NCBI GenBank assembly: GCA_012103075.1
Contig: JAAVLQ010000002.1
Coordinates: 885,001 to 949,000 of the forward strand
DNA length: 64,000 nucleotides
Reading direction: 5' to 3'
DNA from: Brucella cytisi
GTDB taxonomy: Bacteria; Pseudomonadota; Alphaproteobacteria; Rhizobiales; Rhizobiaceae
Below the pieces are notes generated by a model. It was not told where the DNA came from, searched no databases, and worked only from the letters and a program-made list of their open reading frames with translations. Every line of letters starts with the position of its first letter. Within the stretch, counting starts at the first letter, position 1. This document shows positions 1-9,231 of the stretch, in pieces. A program made the position numbers and the translations under genes.

Positions 1-57
1 TGTTTTCATATGAGCCGTGGGTCTGAAAGCCGGGGCACTGTCACACGTGTGTCCATT

Positions 58-128
58 AGAGCGCATCCCGAAAAGTGTGAAACAGTTTTCGGATAAGATG
101 CGCGTTAAAACAAATATTTAGAGCGCGT
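58..128. repeat. Dispersed palindromic repeat, copy 1
   Basis: Imperfect inverted repeat with arms GCGCATCCCGAAAA and the matching TTTTCGG...ATGCGC, followed by an AGAGCGCG box. The same core recurs near 21600, 46185 and 54103, with a variant at 51584. Such elements are common between genes in Rhizobiales genomes. The first 193 bases of the window hold nothing else recognisable. Confidence 0.8.
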
Positions 129-193
129 TGCGCGCCCACTGCCGGTCGGCACGCGTCAATATCAGTCGTTGCTGTTGCAATCGTATGTGAAGC

Positions 194-624
194 TTATGAT
201 GCTTCTTCTTCGATTACATTCTGTGCGACCTGTTCGATACCACCATTGAAGCGTTCTGCGGCAAGCAGCCCGAGCCACACGGCGATCAGGCAAAAGCACA
301 ACCGAAAAACCGATATTGAACAGGGCTTTGCCGGGTTGTCCAGTGCGCAGAAGATCCATCGTTTGCAGGCTGAAAGACGAGAAAGTGGTGAAGCCACCGC
401 ACACGCCGACCATAAAGGCGAGGCGCCAGATTTCCGGTATAGGAAAACGGCCTTGCTCCAGTGTCAGTGCACCGAAGAACGAGATTGCAAAAGAGCCGAC
501 AATATTGATGACGATGGTGCCCCCAGGGAAGTTCGCGGCTTATCGGCAGCATCAAGAGGGCCAGCCAGTACCGCGCGACACTTCCGATCGCTCCACCGAG
601 CGCTACCATGAGGGTTGCTTGCAT
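194..624 (-). CDS. crcB: CrcB fluoride ion channel (two frame breaks)
   Basis: Small membrane protein of the Fluc/CrcB family, which exports fluoride as a dual-topology dimer in the inner membrane. The N-terminus ([11 protein letters not shown]) and the later GFTTFSSFS segment are hallmarks of the family; the GxxTTFSTF motif lines the fluoride pore. Reconstructed length of about 140 residues is slightly above the usual 120-130. The protein changes frame at the C-run 520-524 (after LPWG) and at the A-run 292-295 (after FSVVL). In both cases removing one base restores the family sequence, so base overcalls are the likely cause. The start gives [11 protein letters not shown]. It lies downstream of no obvious partner, and I see no fluoride riboswitch upstream. 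Confidence 0.88.
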
Positions 625-890
625 TGTTCTGTGTCCATTTCAATAATGGATAGAGATTAGTCGGTGACGTCTGGAAATTCGATAGAATATCTCACTTCGA
701 GAGGTCTTGCGACGCACTCTTCTCCTGTTTCAATTCAAGCAGGAGTCATCAGCCAATTGCTGGCAGTTTCGGGAGAACCCCATTCCCATCATGTACGGCG
801 AAAGCTGTCATTGATTTATACTGAAATATCGGACTGTTCGTCAATGTGATGGGCGCGGATGCGGCGCCCATCCCGATCACAAACCGGTAA

Positions 891-1403
891 TCAGTTCAGC
901 GCGCCGCTCTTGCGGCGTCCCAGCCGCCGTTTCACCGCGTCGCTGGCGCGATAGATGAACGAAGCGGGTGCAGGCAAAGTGCGCCGCATGAAGGCGACCT
1001 TGCGCAGATAATTGTCGATTTTCCGGGTTGCCCATGTGCCGCCCCGGAAATAGGCAACGTCGCCAGCCCGCAAGGTGCGCGTGCCGCCGTCCGCGTCGGT
1101 GACGTGCACTTCACCTTCCAGAATATAGACGGTTTCATCCCAGCCGAAATACCAGCGGAAAGTGCCTGCGGTGCAATCCCAGATGGCCGTATAGGCGGCT
1201 CGGTCCCGGCTTGCCGATTGCTCGCTGGAGCGCGCCTGCGGAGTGCCGTCCAGCACCCAGTCAGGATTGATCGGTGCGGGTTTCAGTTCCATTTCCATTG
1301 CATTATCGGAGACCACAGCTGGTCCCGTGGGCGCAACGAAACCCCTCGGCATCGTTCGAGTTACAGCAAGAGCGGCACTTGCAAGCATGAATTTCCAAGC
1401 CAT
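891..1403 (-). CDS. Cupin-domain protein (DUF861-like)
   Basis: A 170-residue open frame without interruption. The central part (about residues 70-130) has the small beta-barrel cupin pattern: FRWYFGWDETVYILEGEVHV followed by a glycine-rich strand and LRAGDVAYFRGGTWATR. This matches the cupin_3/DUF861 type (relatives of ureidoglycine aminohydrolase). Family members bind a metal through His/Glu, but the metal-ligand set here is incomplete (the Glu of LEGEVHV and no upstream HxH), so catalytic activity is uncertain. The N-terminus is hydrophobic and could be a weak signal anchor. Function unknown. The gap 625-890 before crcB shows no gene. Confidence 0.75.
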   Translation of the reverse strand: MAWKFMLASAALAVTRTMPRGFVAPTGPAVVSDNAMEMELKPAPINPDWVLDGTPQARSSEQSASRDRAAYTAIWDCTAGTFRWYFGWDETVYILEGEVHVTDADGGTRTLRAGDVAYFRGGTWATRKIDNYLRKVAFMRRTLPAPASFIYRASDAVKRRLGRRKSGALN

Positions 1404-1610
1404 GATTTCCCCGAATGGCAGTCATCTTTCCAAATAACGGCTAATCGTCAGGAATGCGTTAAAGGCTTGAAAGAAACGATCTTTCCCCGCAACTCATGCG
1501 AGACTCGGAATTGGCTCTAGTAATTATTTTATGTCTTTGATTTTACTTTGTATTCACAGAAAACGAAAAACGGAATTCGGTTGTTGCTTCAAACAGGCGA
1601 GAGATAGAAA

Positions 1611-1636
1611 CGCCACCGGAAATTGCTCCGGTGGCG
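1611..1636 (-). terminator. Rho-independent terminator of the 1642-2093 gene
   Basis: Perfect 10-base stem CGCCACCGGA / TCCGGTGGCG with a 6-base loop, followed on the minus strand by TTTCT. It lies just past the stop codon of the upstream gene. The rest of 1404-1641 holds no supported gene. Confidence 0.7.
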
Positions 1637-1641
1637 AGGTG

Positions 1642-2093
1642 TCATGCTGCAACTATGCCGTCACGGCGGGCAGGCAGTTCGAAGAGGCGGGCACCATTGT
1701 CGGTTCCTTTTTCTTGGTAACCAATGATCTTGAACCATTTTACGATGTCGGATCGGTCGAGCCAGCTTCGTGAATGGATTGGCAGATCACCTGCCAAAGC
1801 CTGAATCTGCCGGATATGCTGCTTGCAGAAACGCACGGTATTTCGGTTGAAAAACTCTTCTTTCGCCGCAAAAGCGTATCGGTGGCACCGTCGCCCTCAT
1901 GCCGGGCGATGATAGCAACCACCTTGCCGTCCTGCAGCAAAGCATGTGCACGGCCTTCCCGCAGGTTCATCATCAGGTTGTCATAGGCGGCTTTGGTATC
2001 CTTGCCGGCGGCGATATATTCGATCGCCATACGCCTCGAAAGGTCGTGAAAAACGCTTTCAAGATCACCGACAGTCGCTGTGCGTGCCTTCAT
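1642..2093 (-). CDS. Unidentified protein, possibly GNAT-like (frame break)
   Basis: About 150 residues in two frames. The first part starts MKARTATVGDLESVF and includes GKVVAIIARHEG, a layout seen at the start of GNAT-type N-acyltransferases, but no acetyl-CoA binding loop (Q/RxxGxG/A) is visible, so I do not assign that function. The second part ends with SRSWLDRSDIVKWFKIIGY and ELPARRDGIVAA. The break is near 1870, where the frame read from the start runs on as RRKKSF instead of the expected sequence. The start at 2093 is preferred over the longer 2132 because GGGAGGT lies about eight bases upstream of it. A strong terminator follows. Not recognised further. Confidence 0.55.
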
Positions 2094-2533
2094 TTTTCTG
2101 ACCTCCCTTCGTTTCACTTCAGTCGCGTGCAAACCGCGACAGCACCATAATGGCCACTTCCGGCCATCGCTTTCAACGTGAAAAGCCGCTGCCAGTTCCG
2201 GTCAGGCGAACCCAATTCAGCTTTGATGGGTGATCGTGACTGCAACACCGGGCAATATGTGGCGGGCGGGGATTGTCTTCACGTGATTGTGAAAGCTGCC
2301 CGCGCCTCGGCGTCATTCAACCGGATTTTCGTCGCTCTCCGGGCCTTTTCGGATTGCGCTAAGGCTCTAGTCTTATAGCGAACGCAGGTTGGTTATGCAC
2401 AACTAGGGTACAAGTTGTTTGAACAATTCTGAAGGCTTGTGTATCCAGAGCGTATGTTTCTCATCTGCGTATCGTGGAATTTTCTCGGAAACACCTCCAA
2501 AAGTCTTACCCACCTAATCGGCAGGAAACGACA
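2094..2533. other. Gene-free stretch
   Basis: About 440 bases between the divergent starts of the unidentified gene and the dehydrogenase operon. No supported reading frame or RNA. The only structure seen is a short inverted repeat ACAACT/AGTTGT (2399-2404 and 2413-2418), which could be an operator for the dehydrogenase operon starting at 2534. Confidence 0.4.
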
Positions 2534-3234
2534 ATGACCGACCTTCCCGGATATCCGAGTCGTCGCAGTTTTCTGAAAGCCTCCGCGGCAAGCGTGATGC
2601 TTTCAGGGCTCGCTGTCTCAGCCAAAGCGGAACCACAAACTCCCCGGTTCCACTCGAAGAATATGAACGTCAGTATTTCAACGAAGTCGAATGGGCTTTC
2701 ATTCTCGCCGCAACGGCAAGACTGATCCCGTCTGAAGGCGATGGTCCGGGCGCTATCGAAGCTCGCGTTCCTGTCTTCATCGATCTCCAGCTTGCCGGTG
2801 ATTACGGTCGCGCGGATGACTGGTACATGGTTGGTCCCCACGATGCGTCCGCCGATCCGACGCGTGGCTGGCAGACGCCGCTCAACCCTGCGCAGATTTA
2901 CCGGCAGGGTATTCCTGCCTTCAATGCGTGGTGCGAGCAGAAGCATGGCGCTGCGTTCTCGGCCTTGACCGCGGAACAGCAAGACGCTGCGCTGACCTCG
3001 CTGCAGAAGGGGAGGTCGGCTTGCAGCCTGAACTGCGCGACTTCTTCACAGTCCTGTTGCAGAATACCAAGGAAGGCTATTTCGCCGATCCGATGTATGG
3101 CGGCAATCACGGCATGCAGGCACCGAGCTATATCGGCTTCCCCGGCGCGCGCGGCAGCTACAAGGAATGGGTCGAACGCTACAATGTTCGCTATCCGCTG
3201 GGCCCTGTTTCGATCAAGGGCGAGAGGGGCTTAA
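2534..3234 (+). CDS. Gluconate 2-dehydrogenase-type gamma subunit, Tat-exported (frame breaks)
   Basis: Small subunit (subunit 3) of a periplasmic membrane-bound FAD dehydrogenase of the gluconate/sorbitol/fructose dehydrogenase type. It has a twin-arginine signal, SRRSFLKASAAS, at residues 9-20, and a body with ADPMYGGNHGMQAPSYIGFPGA, typical of the family; the gamma subunit carries the folded flavoprotein through the Tat system. Reconstructed length about 233 residues is normal. Frame changes sit at the C-run 2642-2645 and the G-run 3009-3012 (each one base short), and an extra G around 3226-3229 hides the TAA at 3232-3234. It is the first gene of a three-gene operon, and the stop lies two bases before the next ATG. 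Confidence 0.85.
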
Positions 3235-3236
3235 CA

Positions 3237-5005
3237 ATGGCACGTCAGGAAAAGAAAAAGACGTGGTCGTCGTCGGCCTCGGCTGGACCGGAGCTATTCT
3301 GGCCATGGAACTGGCGCAAGAGGGACTGGAGATCGTTGCGCTGGAACGCGGGCATGACCAGAACACGGTCCCCGATTTCAAATATCCCAACATGATCGAC
3401 GAGCTGAAATATGGCGTGCGCCTGAAGTTGATGCAGCGCGCCAGCCAGCAGACGGTCACGATCCGACGCAACGAGAATGAAGTTGCATTGCCGTATCGCA
3501 GTTTTGGTTCGTTTCTGCACCCGCAACGGCGTTGGCGGAGCGGGCACGCACTGGAACGGTCTGAACTGGCGTCCGCAGCCGGAAGAGCTGCGCCTGCGCT
3601 CTTATGTGCAGGAGCGCTGGGGTGAGCAGATCATTCCGGAAGACATGCTTCTGGGCGATTATCCGATCCGTTACGACGAGCTGGAACCGTTCTTCGACCG
3701 TTTCGAGCGTATTGCCGGTATTTCCGGCAAGGCTGGCAACCTCAAGGGCAAGATCGCCGAAGGCGGTAATCCGTTTGAGGGATGGCGCTCAAACGACTAT
3801 CCCATGCCACCGATGCACACGACCGGGACGGCCGGAAGTTTGCCGATGCCGCGCAGGGCATGGGGTATCATCCGTTCCCGTCGCCCGGCGGAATCGCGTC
3901 GACGGCCTATGTCAATGAATATGGCATGCAGATGGGGCCGTGCAACCATTGCGGTTTCTGCGAGCGCTTCGGCTGCTACCAGTATTCCAAGTCTTCGCCT
4001 CAGACAGCAATTCTCGATGCGCTGAAACGCATGCCGAACTTCTCCTATCGCACGGAGTCGGAAGTTCTGCGTGTCGAGATGGCGCCAGATGGCAAGACGG
4101 CTACGGGCGTGACCTATTTCGACGAGGCGACGCAGGAGGAAGTGTTCCAGCCCGCCGATATCGTTATTCTTGCGTCCTTCTCGCTCAACAACGTGCATCT
4201 GGCGCTGCTTTCCGGCATCGGCCAGCCATACGATCCGGCAACGGGCGAAGGTGTGACCGGGCGTAATTATGCCTATCAGATGAATGGCGGTGTGACGCTC
4301 TTCTTCAAGGATGAAGAGTTCAATCCGTTCATCGGCACCGGCGCGAACGGCATGTGCATCGACGATTTCGGTGTCAACCAGATCGATTTCGGACGGGAAG
4401 GCTTCATCGGCGGTTCGTACTGGCGCGCAGGCCAGACCAACGGCCAGCCGATCCGCAGTATGCCACTGCCGTCCGGTACGCCGGGCTGGGGCGGTGCATG
4501 GAAGAAGGCCATTGCCGAATGGTACGGCCATGCCATGTCCATCGGCAGCCATGGCTCGCATATGGCTTACAGGACCAACCATCTCGATCTGGACCCAACC
4601 TACAAGGATCGTCACGGTCGCCCGCTCATGCGCATGACCTTCAACTGGGATCCGAATGATATCCGGATGACCCAGTACATGAAGACCAAGATGGAAGAAC
4701 TGGCCAAGACGATGAACCCGGACCTGATGCAGTCGTCCTTCAAGAAGGAAGGCGCGCAATATGATGTGCGTCCCTATCAGACGACGCACAATACGGGTGG
4801 CCATAGCATGTCGGAAAACCCGCGTGAGGGCGTGGTCAACCGCTATTCGCAGGCATGGGACAAGCACAATGTGTTCATGACCGGCGCGGGCAATTTCGTG
4901 CAGAACACGCAGTACAATCCGACAGGCCTGCTCGGCGGGCTTGCCTATTCGACTGCGCATGCGATCCGCACGCAATATCTGTCCAATCCGCGTCCGCTGA
5001 TCTGA
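3237..5005 (+). CDS. Gluconate 2-dehydrogenase-type FAD (GMC) catalytic subunit (frame breaks)
   Basis: Large GMC-family flavoprotein of about 590 residues that oxidises a sugar or sugar acid in the periplasm. Visible features are an N-terminal FAD-binding GLGWTG (VVVVGLGWTG, near residue 10), NGVGGAGTHWNG, and the C-terminal catalytic HNTGGH plus QYNPTG. A four-cysteine cluster, CNHCGFCERFGC, lies near residue 240; related FAD-glucose dehydrogenases carry a 3Fe-4S cluster through cysteines in this region. Frame changes occur at the A-run 3255-3259, near 3512-3514 and near 3830, each consistent with one missing or extra base. It is sandwiched between the Tat-signal gamma subunit and the cytochrome subunit. 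Substrate specificity (gluconate versus 2-ketogluconate, sorbitol or fructose) cannot be told from sequence alone. Confidence 0.87.
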
Positions 5006-5016
5006 GGAGAATGGTG

Positions 5017-6368
5017 ATGAAAACTTTTCTTCGCATAATCGGCGCTCTGGTCGTCATCGGTATTGTCGCGCTGCTGGCCTTCATCTTCGTGCCGGTACAA
5101 CTGACTAAACCGACCAAGGAACTGGCCGCAGACTGGAAGCCTGTCGAAGGGCAGGGCCAATATGTCATGTATGCCTCTGACTGCATGGCCTGCCATACGG
5201 CGGAAGGCGGTAAGCCCTTTGCCGGTGGCCGCCCGATTGCAAGCCCGATGGGTACGATCTGGACGACCAACATCACTCCGGATAAGGAAACCGGCATTGG
5301 AAACTGGACACTCGATCAGTTTCGCGCCGCTCTCTATGACGGCATTCGTGCCGACGGCTCGCATCTTTATCCAGCAATGCCATATGAGAACTATCGCAAG
5401 CTGACGGAAGAAGATGTCCGCGCTCTGTATGATTATTTCATGCATCAGGTGGAGCCGGTGAACAATGTCGTTCAGGAAACCAAGCTCGGCTTCCCGTTCA
5501 ACATGCGTTTCGGCATTCGCGCCGGAACTGGCTTGCTCTCGGTCAGGAAGCGGGCTTCAAGGCCGCCGGCAAGTCGGAAGCAGAGGATCGCGGACAGTAT
5601 CTGGTCGAGGGACCGGCACACTGTGCTGCCTGCCACAGCCCACGCAATTCGCTGATGGCACAGAGCGGCACGCAGGTCGGTGACAAGGACTTCCTCATCG
5701 GCGGTGTCGTCGATGGCTGGAACGCTCCGTCTCTACGCGGCGCCAATTCCGCTCCACAGAAATGGTCCATCGAGGAACTGGCAACCTATCTCGCAACAGG
5801 CCGCAATTCCCATTCAACGGCCAATGGCGAAATGGGCCTCGCGGTCGAACATTCGCTGCAGCATCTCACCGATGCAGACAATCTGGCGATGGCGGCTTTC
5901 CTGAAGGGGATCGACGGTGCAACTGTCGAAGTGCCGCAGAGCTTCGCTTCAAAGGCGTCGATGGCGCTGCCAGCGGCTCCGGCCGATGCGGCCGGTGAAG
6001 CAACGACAAAGATGCTGACGGAAGCTTCTCCGGATATGCCTCTGGGCGCACGTCTCTACATCGATAACTGCGCCGCCTGCCACTTCGTGACGGGCAAGGG
6101 CGCGCCGGAAATCTTTCCTGAGCTTGCCGGTAATGATCTTGTGACAGGTTCGGAGACGAAACCGCTGATCTCGATCATCCTGCATGGAGCCGAGGTTCCG
6201 TCCACGGCGAAGCGTCCGATGCGTCTGGTGATGCAGGGTTATGCCGACCGCCTGTCGGATGATGAAGTCGCCGAACTGGCAACATTCGTCCGCTCGGCAT
6301 GGGGTAACAGCGCAGGGCCGGTAAAGGCGGCAGATGTCGCGGCGGTCCGCAACAGCCGGGGGCACTAA
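5017..6368 (+). CDS. Triheme cytochrome c subunit of the dehydrogenase (frame break)
   Basis: About 450 residues with an N-terminal hydrophobic segment (residues 3-28) and three CXXCH heme-attachment motifs: CMACH near residue 55, CAACH encoded near 5625, and CAACH near 6075. It accepts electrons from the flavoprotein and passes them to the ubiquinone pool at the outer face of the inner membrane. The second ATG (5017) is chosen because GAGGAG lies 8-13 bases upstream, better spaced than for the ATG at 5011. The frame changes near 5526 (GGAAC where GGAAAC restores AGNWLALGQ). Last gene of the operon, followed by a strong terminator. Confidence 0.88.
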
Positions 6369-6372
6369 CAAT

Positions 6373-6402
6373 AGAACGGCGGAACGAAAGTTCCGCCGTT
6401 CT
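6373..6402. terminator. Bidirectional terminator
   Basis: Perfect 13-base stem AGAACGGCGGAAC / GTTCCGCCGTTCT closed by a GAAA tetraloop, lying in the 39-base gap between the converging cytochrome and AraC genes. Confidence 0.85.
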
Positions 6403-6407
6403 GCTAT

Positions 6408-7293
6408 CTAAGCCGCTTCGATATCGCGCATCGGCGGGTTTCCATAGAAGCGGCTATATTCGCGACTGAACTGTGACGGGCTTTGATAGCCTACGCGATG
6501 GCCAGCCGTACCAGCATCCAGACGCTCGACCAGCATCAGCCTGCGTGCCTCGTTCAGACGCAGTTGCTTTTGATACTGAACCGGCGTCATTGCCGTAATC
6601 GCCTTGAAGTGATGATGAAATGACGACGCGCTCATATTGACGTGTTCGGCAAGCTGTTCAATCCGCAATGGCGCTGCGAAGTTCTGCCGAAGCCACCCGA
6701 TAGCCCGTGCTATCCGGTTGGCCTGACTGTCGGCGGTTGCGATGTTGATCAAACGCTCGCCGCCGGGACCAGTCAGGAGGCGATAAAGGATTTCCTGTTC
6801 GATCAGGGGCCATCACCGGAATATCCTCGGGATTGTCAAGAAGGCGCAGCAGGCGCAGAGCCGCATCCAGCAGTCCAGCAGGCGCTGCATTGACGGTAAT
6901 GCCCCATTGATCGCCATCTGCCATCACGTGCCTGCGAACGTCGGCGCGCCCGATCAGGTCGGTAAGCTTTTCGCTGTCGATGGCAAGCGCCAGACACAGA
7001 TGTGGTGCTTCCGGGCTAGCTTCGACCACCCGCCATGTGACGGGCAGGTCCAGCGACGTCACCAGATATTCGCCCTTGGTATAATTGATCGTCTCGGAGC
7101 CGAGACGCAGGGATTTCGCGCCCTGCAACACCATGGCGAGACAAGGCCGATAGCTGCTGTGGCACGGTATGCTTGGCGTCGTCCGCCTGCTGATCCCCAG
7201 ACCTTCGATCGGTGTTCGGTATTCGCCGTCCTGTGCGGTGAAACGCTCCGCCAGCGCGGCAAGTTCCTCGTAGGTGTCGTTCAGTGACGTCAT
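6408..7293 (-). CDS. AraC-family transcriptional regulator (frame break)
   Basis: About 295 residues. The N-terminal half is the AraC_N ligand-binding cupin (PCLAMVLQGAKSLRLG, GEYLVTSLDLPVTW), and the C-terminal half has two helix-turn-helix motifs (IEQLAEHVNMSASSFHHHFK and the second around VGYQSPSQFSREYSRFYG). The frame changes at the G-run 6806-6809, where one more base restores VMAPLIEQEILYRLL. It is transcribed divergently from the alcohol dehydrogenase at 7476, and members of this subfamily typically activate an adjacent dehydrogenase gene. Two direct repeats in the shared promoter (7375-7385 and 7396-7406) are candidate half-sites. Confidence 0.87.
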
Positions 7294-7374
7294 AGGTGAT
7301 CCGCTTCAGATGAGATAGAATACAGCAATTATTGATCAGGCAGGCATGCATCGGCAATCGCGAAGCAGGCAGTT

Positions 7375-7406
7375 TTGCAGGATCGTGCAAGAAGCTTGCA
7401 GGATCG
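7375..7406. promoter_or_regulatory. Candidate AraC-type operator: two direct repeats
   Basis: TTGCAGGATCG occurs exactly twice, at 7375-7385 and 7396-7406. The 21-base period puts both copies on the same DNA face. It lies between the divergent AraC regulator and alcohol dehydrogenase genes, 70-100 bases before the latter, which fits an activator binding directly repeated half-sites. Confidence 0.55.
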
Positions 7407-7475
7407 GTCTACCGCTTCTGCCCTTGCTTCCGGCATATTCTGCCTGCTTCCCCAATCCAATAAATGGAGTCTATC

Positions 7476-8525
7476 ATGGCCATAGCAAGCAAGAGGTTAC
7501 GCTGCTACGGATGCAGATGAGCCGTTGGTTCCGTTCACTTTTGAACGGCGCGAGCTAATGCAGATGACGTGGTCATCTCGATCCAGTATTGCGGCGTTTG
7601 CCATTCCGACATCCATACCGTCCGCAATGAATGGAAGAACGCAGTTTACCCCATCGTTCCGGGGCACGAAATCGCAGGTGTCGTCACCGCCGTCGGTGAT
7701 GCGGTTACCAAGTTCAAGGTCGGCGACAAGGTCGGCGTCGGCTGCTTTGTGGATTCCTGTGTTGGCTGCGCCAGCCGGGATGTCGACAATGAGCATTATC
7801 TTCCGGGCCTCATCCAGACCTACAACACCTTCGACACCGAAGGAAAGGCGCGGACGCAGGGCGGATATTCCGACCATATCGTCGTCAAGGAAGGCTATGT
7901 CCTTTCCATGCCTGACAATCTTCCGCTTGATGCGGCAGCACCGTTGCTCTGTGCAGGCATCACCCTCTATTCGCCGCTGCGTCACTGGAATGCAGGTCCC
8001 GGCAAGCGTGTGGCGATCGTCGGCATGGGTGGACTCGGACACATGGGCGTCAAGCTCGCCAATGCCATGGGCGCGCATGTTACGGTTCTAAGCCAGTCAC
8101 TTTCCAAGAAGGAAGATGGCCTCAAGCTCGGCGCCCATGAATATTATGCAACCAGCGACGCAACCACTTTCGAGAAACTGGCGGGATCGTTCGATCTCAT
8201 CATCTGCACGGTTGGCGTCGCCATCGATTGGAATGCCTATCTTGGCCTGCTTAAGGTAAACGGAACGATGGTTGTCGTTGGCGTTCCCGAAGACATGGTG
8301 CCGGTGCATGCGTTCTCGCTTATTCCCGGCCGCAAGTCGCTTGCAGGATCGATGATCGGATCGATCAAGGAAACGCAGGAAATGCTGGATTTCTGTGGCG
8401 AGCACAACATCGTTTCGGAAATCGAGAAGATCAACATTCAGGAGATCAACGAAGCCTATGAACGCGTTCTGAAGAGCGACGTGCGCTACCGCTTCGTCAT
8501 CGATATGGCTTCGCTGGCAGCCTGA
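7476..8525 (+). CDS. NAD(P)-dependent zinc alcohol dehydrogenase, YahK-like (frame breaks)
   Basis: Medium-chain alcohol/aldehyde reductase of the cinnamyl-alcohol dehydrogenase class, close in layout to E. coli YahK. Visible are the catalytic-zinc region ([16 protein letters not shown]), [11 protein letters not shown] for the cofactor fold, and the typical C-terminus YRFVIDM. The structural-zinc loop is odd: YahK has four Cys there, whereas here two are replaced (SCVGCASR then EHYL), so the second zinc may be missing. About 348 residues. Frame changes lie just after the start (7485-7495) and near 7556, where one extra A gives [17 protein letters not shown] precedes the ATG. Controlled presumably by the divergent AraC protein. 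Confidence 0.85.
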
Positions 8526-8533
8526 AATCGATA

Positions 8534-8572
8534 ATCTGCGCGGCGCCAGATCGCGGCGCCCCGCAGATCATT
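8534..8572. terminator. Bidirectional terminator
   Basis: Long stem with outer arms ATCTGC (8534-8539) and GCAGAT (8563-8568) and inner GGCGCC boxes, followed by TTTT. It separates the converging dehydrogenase and DUF3060 genes. Confidence 0.75.
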
Positions 8573-8573
8573 T

Positions 8574-9084
8574 TCATTCAGCCTTGGTTACATCGTTATC
8601 GGCGCCGGAGATCGAGATCGTCGGTTCGGCGGAACCACCTGCAAGCGACCAGGTCACCTGATGGTTCGCGCCGCTGACATCGAACTGCGAAGGTCCATCG
8701 ACCTTCACGTTGACGATATTCTCCGCGCCGGAAACCTCCAGAATTGAAGGATCTGTTCCTTTCTTCAAGGTGGCGGTTACCTGATTGTTCGACACTTCAA
8801 CGATCAGATTTTGCGTTGCTCCGCCCGAAACCGTGTTGTCCGTGCCGGATACCGAAAGCTTCCGGGCGTTTTCGAACGTCACTGTATGAGAAACGCCATG
8901 TATGGTGACATGGCCGCATTCTCCCTTGAGCTTGACGTTATTTTCCGCACCGTAAATCCCGACATCGCCGGAGGTGCAGGTGATTTCCCTGGAGGCCCAC
9001 GCCTTCGATTGTCTGTTCGTCGGCGAAAGACGATGGTGCTGCAAGAAGTGTCAGGCTGCCTGCCAGCAATGCAATTTTCAACAT
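8574..9084 (-). CDS. Secreted DUF3060 repeat protein (frame break)
   Basis: About 170 residues starting MLKIALLAGSLTLLAAPSSFA, a Sec signal peptide with likely cleavage after the Ala at about residue 22. The mature part is built of short repeats in which (V/I)xGxxNxV-type turns recur (IYGAENNVKL, VSGTDNTVSG, VSGAENIVNV, VSGANHQVTW, ISGADNDVTK), suggesting a right-handed beta-solenoid. This is the DUF3060 pattern; function unknown. The frame changes near 8989 (an extra G in CAGGG), separating the signal peptide from the body. AGAGGT lies just upstream of the start. Exported, probably periplasmic. Confidence 0.78.
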
Positions 9085-9231
9085 CTCGACCTCTTTTACC
9101 AAAGCCATGTATGGCGATTATTAACCATAGCTCATCTGTTCTGTATAGATATGGCATCATGTCGACCGATGGTTGATCGATTTAAACATATTGCTTATCG
9201 CTTATTATCAAGAGCTGAACTACACTTGGCT

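Noticed and set aside
162..660. Fluoride riboswitch before crcB
   Set aside because: The leader (625-700) shows no conserved pseudoknot motif that I can recognise.
664..849. 61-codon plus-strand frame between crcB and the cupin gene
   Set aside because: No ribosome site, no family likeness, low-complexity composition.
3797..4975. 392-codon minus-strand open frame
   Set aside because: It mirrors the flavoprotein subunit, has no family likeness, and GC-rich coding DNA often leaves an open antisense frame.
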